In this document: positions 22,816-35,640 of the stretch, piece by piece
Position numbering within the stretch: the first letter of the stretch is position 1
Layout: each line of letters opens with the position of its first letter
Source of the DNA: Pseudoscleropodium purum
Taxonomy: Eukaryota > Streptophyta > Bryopsida > Hypnales > Brachytheciaceae
Reading direction: 5' to 3'
DNA length: 64,000 nt
Assembly (NCBI GenBank): GCA_963969395.1
Contig: OZ017804.1
Coordinates: forward strand, 12,090,001-12,154,000
The notes under the pieces: generated by a model
Database searches by the model: none
Told to the model about the DNA's origin: nothing
Seen by the model: only the letters and a program-made list of their open reading frames with translations
Position numbers and translations under genes: made by a program

Positions 22816-24231
22816 TCAAACCTTGTTCAGAGATACGAGCTCGATTGCACTGCCCAGCGGCCAAGCAGTTTCCACATACGCCCCCTTATATTTCACCTTC
22901 TTCACCAAAGTCATCTCTGCGCTTGCATCCACCTGAAACCCAGTCACTAGTAGTAAGTGCTGGTACGTCAAATCCATGCACAAGAACTTTCGAGTCTCCG
23001 CCGCCACGTTAGGATACTCGTCACCCAGTTCCGCAATGCTGAGGCTGCAGATCTTCTTCGCAGCCTCTTCAAAGGCTGACGGTGTCACCACTGCCTCTGC
23101 GGCATCCGCATCCTTGACAATCCCTGCGTCCACAGCCCGGTCGAAAAAGAAAGAAGCCACAAATAGCGACTTCATCCCAGGGCCCCCACCTCCATTCCAA
23201 ATCCCTCCAAACGTGCATTTCATGCTCTCACACGCTGCATCCACTCTCAGCGCATCCAACACGAGTTTACTGCACTTCCCATAATCTCCACCATCTGCCA
23301 CTGCGTTTGGCTTGTACTCCTGTCCGCCATACGTGTACGATCCTTCGAAGCCTTTTCCAAGACAAGGGCAAGTTTCAGATTCTTTCACCAGCTTCAGCGC
23401 TTCCGCTCTCGCCGCCAACAGCCCATAGTTGAGGTAGCTGTGCACGTACAGATTGTACGACGTTCCCATTAGCTCCATCTTTCTCACATACGATTGTTCG
23501 TCGCCTTTTGGCTTTGGAGCCTTCGAAAAATCGTCGTCCGAAATTGCATATGCCATCTGCACGGATCCTCCACCCAGGTCCACTATACCCACTGACTGAT
23601 CGAACGCCTTGCCGAGGCGACTCCGAAGATAGTTCACCGTCACCCACTGGTAAGACCCTTCCTGCGTGCCATCTATGATGCTCACCCATTCAGGCTTGAA
23701 CTTGAACGCGCTGTTCTGCAACAGCGTCTCCACTTCCTTAAGAAGGTTCTTCGATTGGTCTCCGGGGAGGAGCCTCAGTCCAGCGGTTGCACCCAGCAGC
23801 ACAGGCGTCGTGCTTTGCTGCTCTACAGGGACGCTCTTCAGAGCTACGTCCAGCAACGACTGCAACGACTCCGCTCCTGCCCTCGGATTCAGCGCATACG
23901 AACTTAATCCTGGTTTCTTCTGCACGAACACTTCAAGTTCGCTCCCAATTTTCACCAACTGCAGGTTCTTGTCGAACGCATACACGTGCACGCGGCTGCC
24001 GGAGCTCCCAGCATCGAAAATCACTGCGTAACGCTTCTGGTCGGAAACCCTCACATTGTTGCTGGGAAGCTCGAAATTAGCGTCATACGCGGCAGCGTTA
24101 CCCGGATCCACAACACGAGGCATCAACACCAAAACTACTGATATGAGAGCAAGGGGCACGCAAATCACAAAAATCACTCCTCTGTACCGGTGGCATTTCT
24201 CCGAAAACGTCTCTCTTCGAAGTCTCCTCAT
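22816..24231 (-). CDS. APY: Apyrase (GDA1/CD39 family nucleoside tri/diphosphatase), 471 aa
   Basis: It hydrolyses NTPs and NDPs to NMP plus phosphate. The single coding exon runs from ATG at 24231 to TGA at 22816. A short basic N-terminus is followed by one membrane segment (about 18-37, VIFVICVPLALISVVLVL), so it is a type II membrane protein, probably of the endomembrane system with a lumenal or extracellular catalytic domain. All five apyrase conserved regions are present: VIFDAGSSGSR (70-80), LGATAGLR (146-153), IIDGTQEGSYQW (185-196) with catalytic Glu191, IVDLGGGSVQM (216-226) and ETAWPLGSA (454-462). YNLYVHSYLNYG and WNGGGG are strong signatures of the Arabidopsis APY1/2 class. Length fits the family. 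The frame stays open upstream of the ATG to a probable acceptor at 24342, but no upstream in-frame ATG was found, so I kept 24231. Confidence 0.95.
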   Translation of the reverse strand: MRRLRRETFSEKCHRYRGVIFVICVPLALISVVLVLMPRVVDPGNAAAYDANFELPSNNVRVSDQKRYAVIFDAGSSGSRVHVYAFDKNLQLVKIGSELEVFVQKKPGLSSYALNPRAGAESLQSLLDVALKSVPVEQQSTTPVLLGATAGLRLLPGDQSKNLLKEVETLLQNSAFKFKPEWVSIIDGTQEGSYQWVTVNYLRSRLGKAFDQSVGIVDLGGGSVQMAYAISDDDFSKAPKPKGDEQSYVRKMELMGTSYNLYVHSYLNYGLLAARAEALKLVKESETCPCLGKGFEGSYTYGGQEYKPNAVADGGDYGKCSKLVLDALRVDAACESMKCTFGGIWNGGGGPGMKSLFVASFFFDRAVDAGIVKDADAAEAVVTPSAFEEAAKKICSLSIAELGDEYPNVAAETRKFLCMDLTYQHLLLVTGFQVDASAEMTLVKKVKYKGAYVETAWPLGSAIELVSLNKV

Positions 24232-24341
24232 CTTCTCTTCAAGGAGGGCTTCGGCCTCTACGGCTCCCTCTTCTTGAGCTTGCAGCTCCAGACTCGAAAT
24301 AGAACGGCACCGGATGTGGCCCTTCTCCGAATCCAGATTGC

Positions 24342-25443
24342 CTGCGTACGAGGAGCAAAATCATTAGAGATGACAATGTGCACGGCGGCCCAAAGTTATT
24401 GACCTGAAATATTAATAATACGATATTCTCTTGCTTCAACATAGACACCTTGCAGGATTACTACTCTCTATAGAATTTCTTTTGCGCAATCAGCTGGTTT
24501 CAACAAGACCACTAGAAATTATCCTCAGAGAGACAACTACTGCCAAGTTAAACAGTCGACAAAAGTATACTAGCCTATTCAGAAAATGACAATTTCTAGC
24601 AAACGAATGATTCGATCGAGCATACAATGCGAAGCATGCCTAACCAAAGTCTTCAATCGAAGAAAAACCGGACACTACAGCTCGTTGAGGCATTCATTAA
24701 ACATTTTTGCCTTCGATTAGACTGCGACAGTCCAACAGCATGTAGCGCATTACGATACCGACAATCTAATTAGACGAAAACTGGATGTCATTAGTAAAAC
24801 AGTTCGTCGCTGCAATTGAAGTTCTTTTATGAAAGAGTTGGAAGCAAGGACATCCGAAGCACAGCAGCAGGTCTAATCGGTCACAGCTCAGCATTGATAG
24901 GATAAGCTTAAATCCAGAACTACAACACTTCGCATCTCGCTATTGCAAAACCTACAACAAGAGTCACAGTGACATATCACCGCAGATGAAACACACAAAT
25001 CTCACGACTCGGAAAGACTTAAAATAAAACACGTAACCTACTTCATAATTGATAAGAAATGCAAGCATGATATGCCTTTACTCACTCCATGCCTACCTCA
25101 TAAACTTTCACATGAAAGAATCAAAGCTGTATAGCAAAATCTTAGAAAACTAAGATTACGACATAGACCTCAATAATAATCGCAAAACTAATTACAAAAA
25201 CAAGTAGACATAAATTCCTGCCTACACGCCAAGGCAAGCGTTCATCGAACCCTCACAAGGAAGGAAAAAAACGCGCAAACGTATTTTGTGAAACCTTAAA
25301 GTCGACAAACTCACAAAATTCCAGTTCGTTCGCACATCTAACGCATTCTACCAGTCTAAGGTAAGCAGATCTACTGCCCGCGCTGCTCGCCACACCAAAA
25401 ACGCTCTTTCAATGGAAAAAACACTCAACAACGTTTACTCACC
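24342..25443 (-). other. Probable leader intron of the apyrase gene
   Basis: On the minus strand a consensus donor GGCG|GTGAGTAAAC lies at 25443 and an acceptor CGTACGCAG|GCAATC at 24342. That would remove about 1.1 kb of AT-rich sequence between a non-coding first exon and the coding exon. Promoter-like GC-richer sequence continues from 25444 to about 25850. Confidence 0.5.
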
Positions 25444-25850
25444 GCCGGAGACACCAAAATGCAGCTCGTTGCGTCTAAAATGAAGCGGAAAAATCAGCCA
25501 GACACCATCGGCGACCGCCTCAGCCACCACGGGGCCCGTGTACGAGCTCTTCCCGAGAAAATTGACCTGAAAATCGACGCTGCGGACGCTCCGCAACGAG
25601 CAAACGCACTTGCTCCGTGCTCTGTTTCCTTGTGCACTGACTCCTGCAGACTCGACACAGACCGTGAGCTCGACGGTCGGATGGTGGCCTCTCCCGATCG
25701 GACGGTGTAAAGGATGTGATCGGAGGACGTGGGGACGTAATTGGGAACCTCTCTTGGGAACTTCGTCTCCAACCTCAGTTCTAACGAAGTCAGTTTCGGA
25801 AAGAAATGCCGAAATTTAATTTCTTCATCCATCAAATTGAGAGGTCTACG
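25444..25850 (-). promoter_or_regulatory. Probable first exon/promoter region of the apyrase gene
   Basis: The composition is GC-rich relative to the window and ends abruptly at about 25850, where AT-rich repeat sequence begins. A 113-codon minus-strand frame (25494-25835) is open but has no domain and ends in a stop before the donor site. I treat it as leader or promoter sequence. Confidence 0.4.
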
Positions 25851-27165
25851 TTATCCTAAAACAATCACATGTTGACATGTGGCACTTTTTGGTAAAAAAT
25901 TGTCAAATATGATTTTCATGTAGGGTATTAATCATCAAGTGATGGTAATATTATCACTAATGAGTTCAGGATATCCTAAAGAGTTATTAAAGTTCTCGGT
26001 CAATGTTGTGGATTTGATATGTACCAACTATTATTAAATAGCAAAGTGTTTACTTCCTTCTCTCCTTACAACTTAATTCAATACTTTAGAATCTATAAAA
26101 AAATACATTTTTCTTAACCCAAAACCATGAAAATTGAATTGTAATCATTTATAGGCTAGGGGTAAAATATTTTATTTGTTTCTTTTTATTTAGAAACTAT
26201 CAATCTAGCTAAACAATGTTGTGAACATAATAATCCTTCAAAGTTGAGGTCAAATGTTCAATTTCATATTTGAGCATTTTTGGAATGTTATGACATTTAC
26301 TTATATAGAGAGTTTGCAATATTTACTTTAATGATTTTTTTAATTTTTTGAAATATATAAATGGTGCATAAGAAGATATACAATCTTGTGAACTTTTTTG
26401 TATTTTCTATCATTTTTTTGTAATTGGAGTTGTCCATTCTAAATTTTGATCAAGCTATAAGTGTAGGCAAATGTTGTTCAATTATATAATGCCTTTGTAG
26501 AAGATGGCAAGGACAATGATAATGAAGATGAGGAGGTCGACATCCTCAGTGGAGACAACAACAAAGGCAATAAGGACAAAAGGCGTGTTATCAAGTACCC
26601 TTTTTTAATGATTTCTTTGTCTTTAGTTTTGTGAATTTGTAAGTTATTGTGTATTGTTTATAGGTTTTTCTAAGTTTATATAGTTATAAAATTTTCTTAA
26701 TAAGACAATTGAATTTGTTACTTTGTATGTGAAGATGAATTTGGAAGTGGAAAGCCAAAGCAAAGTCAAGGTGAGAAGAAGATCAAGAAGGCTATGTAAA
26801 AATTTGGTATGAAGAATTAGCCTATGAGTGATATTGTACTATTACCTAACTTCAAGAAGAGCAAAAACATATGCATTCAATATGAACTTCAAGTATTTGT
26901 GATCAAGAACTTATATACATTAAATTTATACTTTTATCTCTTTAAGTCATTTGGCATCAAGTTAAGCAAAGAATTGTATTAGAAATAAGATTATCATAGT
27001 TGGGTAGTATGACATTCTTTAATGTGACTTTGATAGGGTTTTTTTGGTAAATGTATGATCAATTAGAACCTAGGTGGTATAGTATGTATAGTCTAGTCAC
27101 TCATTTAGCTTTAATATTACAAACCCTAATGACTTTACTAAATAGATTTAATGATTTATAAAAGT
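25851..27165. other. AT-rich intergenic region
   Basis: Apart from the charged-protein exon fragments at 26501-26799 I see nothing supportable here. Confidence 0.5.
26501..26799 (+). pseudogene. Two-exon tail of an acidic/basic protein gene, probable relic
   Basis: Exon 26501-26594 follows CCTTTGTAG and reads DGKDNDNEDEEVDILSGDNN and onward, ending at the donor ATCAA|GTACCC. Exon 26748-26799 follows TTTGGAAG, is in phase, and reads GKPKQSQGEKKIKKAM and a stop. No upstream exons or start codon are visible in the AT-rich flank, so this is probably a fragment of a nuclear-type charged protein gene. Confidence 0.3.
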
Positions 27166-27169
27166 CTTT

Positions 27170-29380
27170 GAACTTGTAGAAAGTTTTAACTATGTTTTTA
27201 CCAAATATACTCTAAAACTACCATTACTAATACAAGTACCAAATTTCAGAAAAAAAAACAATCTTGGATAGATATAATTATAAGATCTTCTAGTATGTTA
27301 GTTTGAAAAGGGGTGGAAAATTTTTTAAATATTTCCACCCTATAGATTGTAAGATATTAGCATTTGAATTGACAAAAATCTTTTTGGGACCCTAAGAAAA
27401 AATAGGTAGTTGCACTTCATAAGGTCAAATTTTTATAAAAAAATGTTCCAAATTGTGGTGCTTTTTTGGATTCATTCTTCAAGGTAAGTTGTCTACATGC
27501 TTGAAAAAATTTAGATAATTTGGAATTGTACAATATATAGGAAAAAAACAGTAAGTGGAAGAAGTAGAGAATGATTTAATATTAGAATTTTAGAATTTAG
27601 TTATGGAATTACAAAATATCAATCCAATGGTTGTAATTTTTTCATAATCAATCTACTCCCAATGTTTTTATTTTTTTCAAAAATATGGAAATTTGAGTTA
27701 AATAAAGGACTTCAAAGTCTATTTCAGAGTAGAGATTCTACAATTGCCCACAAACTACCACTCCTCAGAACTTTCATCTCATTAATCAAAATGGAATTAT
27801 TCAAAGCTTTCCACATATATATAATCTAGAAAACTACTTCCAAACTATTATTATTTTCTAAAGTGATTTATAAAAAAAAAATTGAATTACCCTAGCTTCC
27901 TACTAAACATTAAAAATTAAATATCATATAATAACCTTTTAACCATGAAGTCAAAAGTTATGAAAATTGTTGCGTCTTAAAGCTACTCCTTAGGCAAATG
28001 TTGTGTGAAAATTTCAAAAAAGAAAAATGAAAATTCTATTCATATTGAGCTACCTAAAATTACTATGTTGCCAAAAATACGCAATTTGATCCTTTAGGAG
28101 TTAACCTCTAAAGTTTCAAAATCCTAGGATGATTATGTAACGATTTTGAATAGATTCCTAGGATATTAGTATTTATGGTGATTTTTGGGAAGGTGTAGGA
28201 ATCTACTACCTGTAATAAAGTGATTTTTCAAATAATGAAAACAACATTTTAGGGAGGATTTTTTTTCTCATGGATGCTCAACATAATCAATTTATAAAAT
28301 TATGAAAAATCCTAAGTCTCTACAATACAGAAATCTTAATCTAGCTAAAGTTCTTAAAAATTTCAAGGTCTAAAACTACTTCAAAATGCTCATCTACACC
28401 AATAGATGAAACCTTTACCTTAACCCTTAAAGAACTAAACCCCATTTTTTGACAACATAGCAATTTTGGGCAACTTACTATGGATGGAGTTTGTATTCTT
28501 TTTCTTTGAAATATTAACATGACATGTGTCCAAGTAGTATCTTTAAGGCCCAACAATTTTTATAACTTTTGACTAGATGGCTAAAAAGTTATTGTATGAA
28601 ATGTGATTTTCAAAGCTCGGTGGGCAGCCCAGGCAGCAAAAAGAATTCTTCAAAAATCATTTTTTCAAAAATTAAAATTTGAAATTGATTTTTTAGAATT
28701 ATATCTATATAGAAAGCTTTGAATCATTTTATTTGGATGAATGAATCAAAAGTTATGAGGAATTTTAGTTTGAAGTAATTTGTAGATTGTTATGGAATCT
28801 CTACTCCGATATAAACTTTGAAGCCCTTTATTTTACTCAATTTTAAAGATTTTTGAAAAAAAATAAAAATTTTAGATGCACATTATTTATTACAACATTG
28901 CAACCATTGGGAATGGAATTTTTCAATTCCATAAAGAAATTATTAACAACTTAGTACTTTGAATCATTTTCTACTTTATTCTACTTACTATTTTTTTCCT
29001 ACATGTTGCACAATTCCAAATGATCTAAAAATTTTCAAGCATGTAGACAACTTGCTTTGAAGAATGAATTCAAAGAGTAACCACCATTTTGGACATTTTT
29101 TCATGCAAATGTGACCTTGTGAAGTGCAGCTGCCCGGATTTTTGCAGGGAAAAAAAAGAAGCATTTTTGTGAATTCAAATGCTAATATCTTGTAATCGAC
29201 ATGGTGAAAATTTCTGAAATTTTTACCACATCTTTTCAAAATAGTTTACTACAAGATCCTACAGTTACTTGTGTTTAAAAATGTGTTTTTTTCAAAAATT
29301 GGGTACTTGCATTAGAAATGGCAGTTTTAGAGTGTTTTTGGTGAAAACATAATCAAAAACCTTAAGGGGGTAAATTTTTT
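27170..29380. repeat. 2.2-kb imperfect inverted repeat
   Basis: The left arm (about 27170-28101) and right arm (about 28425-29380) are reverse complements with moderate divergence, separated by about 320 bp. Matching landmarks include AAAGCTTTC(C/T)A(C/T)ATA, AGAGATTC(T/C), GCATGTAGACAACTT (its complement is AAGTTGTCTACATGC) and GAGCTACC(T)AAAATTACTATG near the inner ends. Inner and outer ends resemble the CCCCTAAA/TTAA repeat termini. It is probably two inverted copies of one repeat of about 930 bp, or one long-inverted-repeat element. Confidence 0.7.
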
Positions 29381-29559
29381 TTAATTAATCTATTCTTAGG
29401 ATCATTTAGCTAACTTTAGAATATTTTTAATAAATTATTCTTATTCTCAACATCCTAAATCATAATCCCTATCCCCTAAATGCTAAAGTCCTAAAATACT
29501 AATGATACGAAGAACAACAATGCTAGTATGTGAGCATGCACTAGAAGAAACTTGAGTTC
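29381..29559. other. AT-rich spacer
   Basis: Nothing recognisable. Confidence 0.5.
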
Positions 29560-30610
29560 TTTTTGACAAGCCCATAACATGCTAGGTACGTTGTTTAGGA
29601 CGTCAACCATACTTACGTTGATGTTCAAAAAAATGCGTTATAATGGACAAGCTTTAAAACATTTAAAATTATAGAAAACGTGGTCTAATTTGAAGAAGAT
29701 TTTGGAGGATGTCTTAAAAAACATGGTCTTTCAAGCTCAAAAAAGCTTGTCGTGTGGCTGCCACCTAGCCTCCACATCAACACCAACAAGGCGGGAAGTG
29801 CTACATCAATAATTTTTTCATCCTAGATTTTGCTAATGTCATTAGTACAATGGGTCCTAAGTCCTATCAATTTGGACATTTGTTGTAACTCATACATGTT
29901 TTTTTGAACATCAATAATGATAAGAGGTTAATTTTTTTGGACATCATGTAGCATGTACCATGTGTTACAATATATTTGCGAGGACATGAAAACACCATGA
30001 ACAACATTTTTTTGAACATGCTTGATAAACATGTCTCAGTTTTGTGAGATGTTAATTCAAACATCTAGATATTTTTAAGATGTCAACTTAGATGTCTAGA
30101 CATTTTAGGACATCAATTTAGACATCCACTATACATAATAGTCTACATACAATACAATCTATACAATAAGTCATACATTGTACACCATACACATGTCATA
30201 TACAATACACCGTGCATAATATGTCATACACAAATATATGTGGCATATACAGTATATTGTATTTGGCTCTAGAAGCCACTTATTGTGAACAAATTGACAT
30301 GAGAAAACAAGCTACATATACAAGTAGAGTGGTAGGTTAGAAGGCAAACCATATGGGATATGACTTTGGAATTGTATGAAAAGTATAATTTTAGACATGA
30401 GCATCCTTATAAACACAATGTTGTCTTAGTTGATGTTTTAAAAACATTTAGACATCTCAGACTCTCAATTGACGTCTTGGTTAATGTCTCTAGAAACATC
30501 TTGATGTCTAAGTTGATGTTATAATTGACATTTGAAAAAACATTTTTATAATTCTCAAATAGTGTTAAAGTGTGTTGACATCATCCTTGTTGGATGCCAC
30601 ATCAAGTGCT
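29560..30610 (-). repeat. Dispersed repeat rich in GACATC phrases
   Basis: Degenerate repetition of phrases such as AGATGTC, GACATC and AACATC, plus ACAATACA/CATATAC runs and GTGTGGCTGCCAC. It is related in inverted orientation to 35640-36860, which carries ATGTGGCTGCCACATG and similar TGTATTG...GTATAT runs. No coding capacity is seen. Confidence 0.5.
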
Positions 30611-33600
30611 AATTTTTTTATTTTTTTGCTACTTTATAATTAGAACTTGAAAATTTTATCAATGGAAGTGCATTCCAACATACTTTGAATAGGTGTAAGA
30701 AAATTCAAATTTAAGACATTTAACAATGAAAATAAATATCTTTAAAAACTATCTAAAAGGCAAAACTTGTAAAGGTGTTGCTTAATCATGATTGCCAAAG
30801 CATCATTGGAAGTACTCCAAATTGCATTTGTTCCTCAAGACTTGTTCAAGAGACTAAAAAGTTGTCAATATTGACATACCATTGTATAGTATACTAACAT
30901 TTTATGTACTTCTAAATCAAACTCAATCCCAACCATTTCTAAAATTGTGCAATGGGAATCCCAAATTGACACCAATTCATCAATGAACAATTTTTCATTC
31001 ATATAGTGACTATTCATGGTAAACTTGTAGGAGCAATTCTTGGAGCATGGGCAGAATTAGCCACTCCTACCTTATACAATAGAACCTCTCTAAAGCAAAA
31101 CTATAAAGTAGCAAACCTCTGTAAGGTAATACTCCTACCTTATACAATAGAACCTTTCTAAAGCAAAACTATAAAGTAGCAAACTTCTCTAAGGTAATAT
31201 TGATTGTTGTCCTAGCTTAGGCAAATACAACATCATTAATTATTGCAAATGACACTCCCTAATGTAATAACCTCTCTCATGTAATATTGTCAACCAATCC
31301 TAAGGTATATTTGCACTTGGGCTTAAGGCCAATGCTTACATGTAGTCTTGGAAGTAAAAAGTTGGTGTTGTCCACACCTATGCTATTAAGCAAATGTTGA
31401 GCAAAGGTGGATGTTGACTTAACATTGGATTTAAGCAATGGTGAGATAAAAATACGTGGGTACTATGGCATAGTCATTAATTGTTCCTTCAACTTGTATG
31501 TACTTCTTCAATCAAGCCACGATGAAGATTTCAAAAACTTGATAGTGTTGTTACGTAATGGGGCCCAATTTGTGGAATTAACAAAGAAAGTTGGTCCTAT
31601 CAAGGATGTATTTAGTGAGTTAATATAAAAACTTTGAGAAATTGATTCAAAAAAATAGAGGAGCTTTCAACCAATATGTATTGGAATATTGGATTAACAT
31701 GTATTAAAATGTTTATTAAAAAAATATATTATATTTTGTGAGACAACATTGAAATATTCACAAACTACATCAAAGAATAAAGCATTTTCTAACCAAATGA
31801 ATACAACTATACAAAAATAAAAGAATACTTAGTATGGATACATATAAAACCACCTCCCTCCAAACTTGAAACACTATGTAATTTCTTCAAAATGTTATAT
31901 AATTTCTTCAAAACACTATGTTAGTTGGCAACAATATGTTGTAGATTCAAATATTGATAGCTTAGGATTGTATCTATACATAAGTTAATTCAACAAGTGC
32001 AAAAATTAGAATAGTGTGAGACCTCTTCACACCAATTGAGTGAATTATGGATGAATGATATCTAATTAGTTTGAACAAATGGATGAAAATTGAATGCAAA
32101 TGTGCATGGATAAAAGCCAAAATATTTAGGATTGTATAAAAGTAGGTTAGATCACATATATAGTATTGATCTCATGTAAACCATTATAAACAATAATGCT
32201 TGTGCCCTCACCAAAATGCATAGTTCCAAAATTAGTCAAACTTAAATGATATCACAACATCGCCTACTAATTGAATCAATTTGCAAAGTAGGTAGAACAC
32301 TAAAATAACATTCATAGTTATTGATTAAATTGAACTCTTTATTTAGTATAATTTGTGTGTAAAAAAGTAACAATATCTAAATACTTCCAAATAAAATAAC
32401 AACGCCTAAATGAATATGGTTCTATTTTTAAATGACTTGTTGTTGATAGTCAAAAGTAGGTTCTAGATTTAGTTAGAATGCCCTTTGGTAACTCTATTTG
32501 AATATACTATAAATTTTCAAAGTGTTGTAAATAGTGAATTTAAAATAGATTTTGGATTCTTATAAAATTTCAGGCAAAAATCTATATGAGATGGTTTGCA
32601 AACAAGTCATAATTCATTGTAGTTACCTATATAAGATTGCACACCTTCATTTTTGGACTCCATTTGCACCATTAATAGACAAGTGTTTGACATTTTATAG
32701 TTGTACTTATAGACTCAAATGGCACCTTACTATTGTGATCTTTAGAAAATCATATCTAGTTCAATTTAACTTTAATAATTATGAATCAAATTGTGATGGA
32801 TGTATCTCCCTCTCTTTTCTCTAAAAATTTGTTAGAAAATGCTTTGATTAGCATAGCATACATCCTAAGCCAAAAAATTCTTAAATAAGTGGTTTCTTGC
32901 ACCTCCTACCATAAAGCATAACAAATCCAAGACCAAAAGAATGTTGATCTTTTATTAACTAATTGCGATTCTAGAAAAAAATCCAATTAAAAATCATGAA
33001 GTAATCTCCTATGATTTTTTCTTTTGTAGAAGATTCTTGGTACCATTGCAATATGCAAGAATTTGTTGCTTTCAAAACTCTTCAGTTTGCATTTCAAAAA
33101 CTCACTAGTGATGGTTAGACTCATTTGCAAATGATTTTGAAAGGATCTTAGAAAGTATCCATATTCTTGCAATTGACTAATTAAGATGGGAAAATCCCAT
33201 TCATATCATCGTAACCAAAGAAGTCTATTGTATACAAACTACAAAATCAAACAAAATAAAAACTTCAAAGGACCTATTCAAGATGACTTAAATAATAAAC
33301 AAACCAATCGGACTTCTTTATTAGTTAAGGGGCTAAGCTCCTAGGAAAGAAAGTTATAACACATGTGATGTATCAAAGTTGTGCACATTTGTCTTCAACT
33401 ACATATGAAAATCTTGGCTTCCAACAACTCTTTGATGTGGTTAACAACCACCCAAAATTAAACAAAGCATTCAAATCCATTGAAGGATATCAAGATATAG
33501 AGATTTTAAATCTTAACTTATGGGATGCATTTTTTAGTTTAATTTCCAAAATTTTAAAAGAAAAATTGTTTAAGAAGGTTAAGTTCGCTTCCTAAAACAA

Positions 33601-35640
33601 TCTCACCACTAGAATTTGGGTGCTCCAATCCCATCTTAGAACTATTAATAGTTCAATTTCTCTTTCTATCTTAGACCTACTTCTACTTAACATTTATCAA
33701 AAGAATGAAAATGATTTCTCTTTTTAAATATTTTTTGTAGACTTTGAATTCAATACTTCTATACAATATTTTTTAAATTTATCGTTCATAGTACAACAAA
33801 ATTCTGCAAATTGTAGTCAATGTCATTTGATATTGCAAGTTATTATTTAAACAATCTTTACTTTCCAACTTTGAATGTTGATATCTTCTAATCTGTATAG
33901 TCATGAAATTTTGATCATATGATTTGAGACAAGTGAAGTGCAAGATCTTATGGTTTGATTCTTAAAAAAAAATTAGATTTTCTTGGATAAATGTAGTTGA
34001 ACTTTCAATAATGAACTATTTTTGACAAAAACTTGGCCTTGGAACTTTAGGAGTAAAATCAATTTTTTTAACTTAGGATAGGCAAATAATTCAAAATATT
34101 GGCCTTGGAATTTTTAGAGAAGTTGTTTTTACATTATGTTCCATAATTCATAGAATATAACATATATGTATTCTTGAAATTGTAGTAATTGCTATTTTGA
34201 ACACATATGTTTGCATTATGGAAAGAATTAGTTTGTTTTTTTCCTTTAAGCACTATGACTTTGGAGTTGAAGGACAGTTGTAGGTAACACTTATTATTCT
34301 TGGTTGAAAATGGGATTAGTATTGGAATACAATGACTTCTAGAAATTTTTATTTTTATTTTTATTTTTAATATTTTTACTGTAGATCATTTAAATGATAG
34401 AGTACATGTGTGAAAATGCAAGTTTAGAAGAATCCAATTGTAAAAGTTATATACAATAGAATAGTGATGGAAAATGCAAAGAAAAAATATACTAAATATT
34501 GCTTTAAAAAAAGTAGTTTTAAAATTTATAACTTTTTAAGAAAAAAACCTATGTCCTACATTCAGAGATGCTAATTTTGAACCATTTGCATGTTTGATAA
34601 ATAAAAATTGTATTCACACATGCACCAAGGTACAATAATTTGATAATGTGAAGATTTTCTAAAAAAAATTTGAACATTTTTTTAGTGTAATTATTGTTTA
34701 TACCTTCTTCCAAACAACAAAGAAAATTGGAAACAAAACAATAATTTTGCACTCACTTCTATTGTATATTGCACTTATTTCATTTTCCATTGCTCAAGGG
34801 CTTTAAAACAATTGGATTGCAAATAGATTAGAAGACATTGCACTTTTCATATCATAGCCATGTTCAATATTTCTAGTGCAAATTCTTCTTTGCATATTTA
34901 GAAACAATTTTGTTATCATCTTGAAATTCTATGGGGCAATTCTTCTCCTATAAATTAAAATTCTATGTAATTTAATTATTTTATTTAATAAAAAATTATC
35001 TTTAAAATGTAGATAAAGTAATATTATTGTAAAGGTAGATATTCACCTTTTGCTATTACATTTATGACATGTAAATCCAAAATGCAAAGGCACCACATTT
35101 TGATGTTGACAAAACTTTAAAGTAAAAGAAATCCTAAAGTACTCACTATTTTAATTAGTTATTTTTAAAAGTGATGTCTTCTTTAAGTGTAGCTTATACA
35201 ATTTGAAAATGATTTTCATGATGAAAGATTATGATTTTTCAATTCAACATTTTGTGCAAGGGTGTCTATTTTAAATTTTTATTTTCTATTATTGAGGTCT
35301 CTTTTAAATTAGAGTGATGTGACATACATTTTGTAGGGAAAATCACAGCAAATCTTTGATTTCACAAGATATATAATACATTTAAAGAAATTAAAAGAAT
35401 TCTTAGAGTTTACAATTTTTGTTGAAACCAACATTTTGAATTTGACTTGGGACAAGAGGAACAATAGAAAGACTACAAATGACTTAGACACATTAGTAAG
35501 GGCTTAAGATTTGATTGCAAGTAAATTTCTAGGAATTCTTAGGGGCTAATGTAAACAATGATCACATGTGAAAAAATAGGTGAAAACAAACCACATAGTA
35601 TTTTTTTTCCAAAAAAAGGTCATTTGCATTAGCATTTGAG
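30611..35640. other. AT-rich repeat-rich region without a supportable gene
   Basis: It includes the 68-bp tandem repeat at 31063 and a repeat copy at 33595-34060 that matches 11700-12190. Open frames at 31407-31628 and 33365-33595 are 70-76 codons long with no recognised domain, and could be relics of transposon genes. Confidence 0.5.
31063..31198 (+). repeat. Two-copy 68-bp tandem repeat
   Basis: Units 31063-31130 and 31131-31198 are nearly identical and contain TACAATAGAACCT and CTATAAAGTAGCAAAC. The phrase AGAACCTCTCTAAAGCAAAA resembles termini of pogo/Tigger-type elements, so this may be a duplicated transposon end. Confidence 0.8.

Noticed and set aside
22770..24402. Several plus-strand frames over the apyrase gene
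   Set aside because: They are antisense shadows of the strongly supported minus-strand coding exon.
25494..25835. 113-codon minus-strand frame upstream of apyrase
   Set aside because: It ends in a stop before the splice donor, has no domain, and sits where the leader or promoter is expected.
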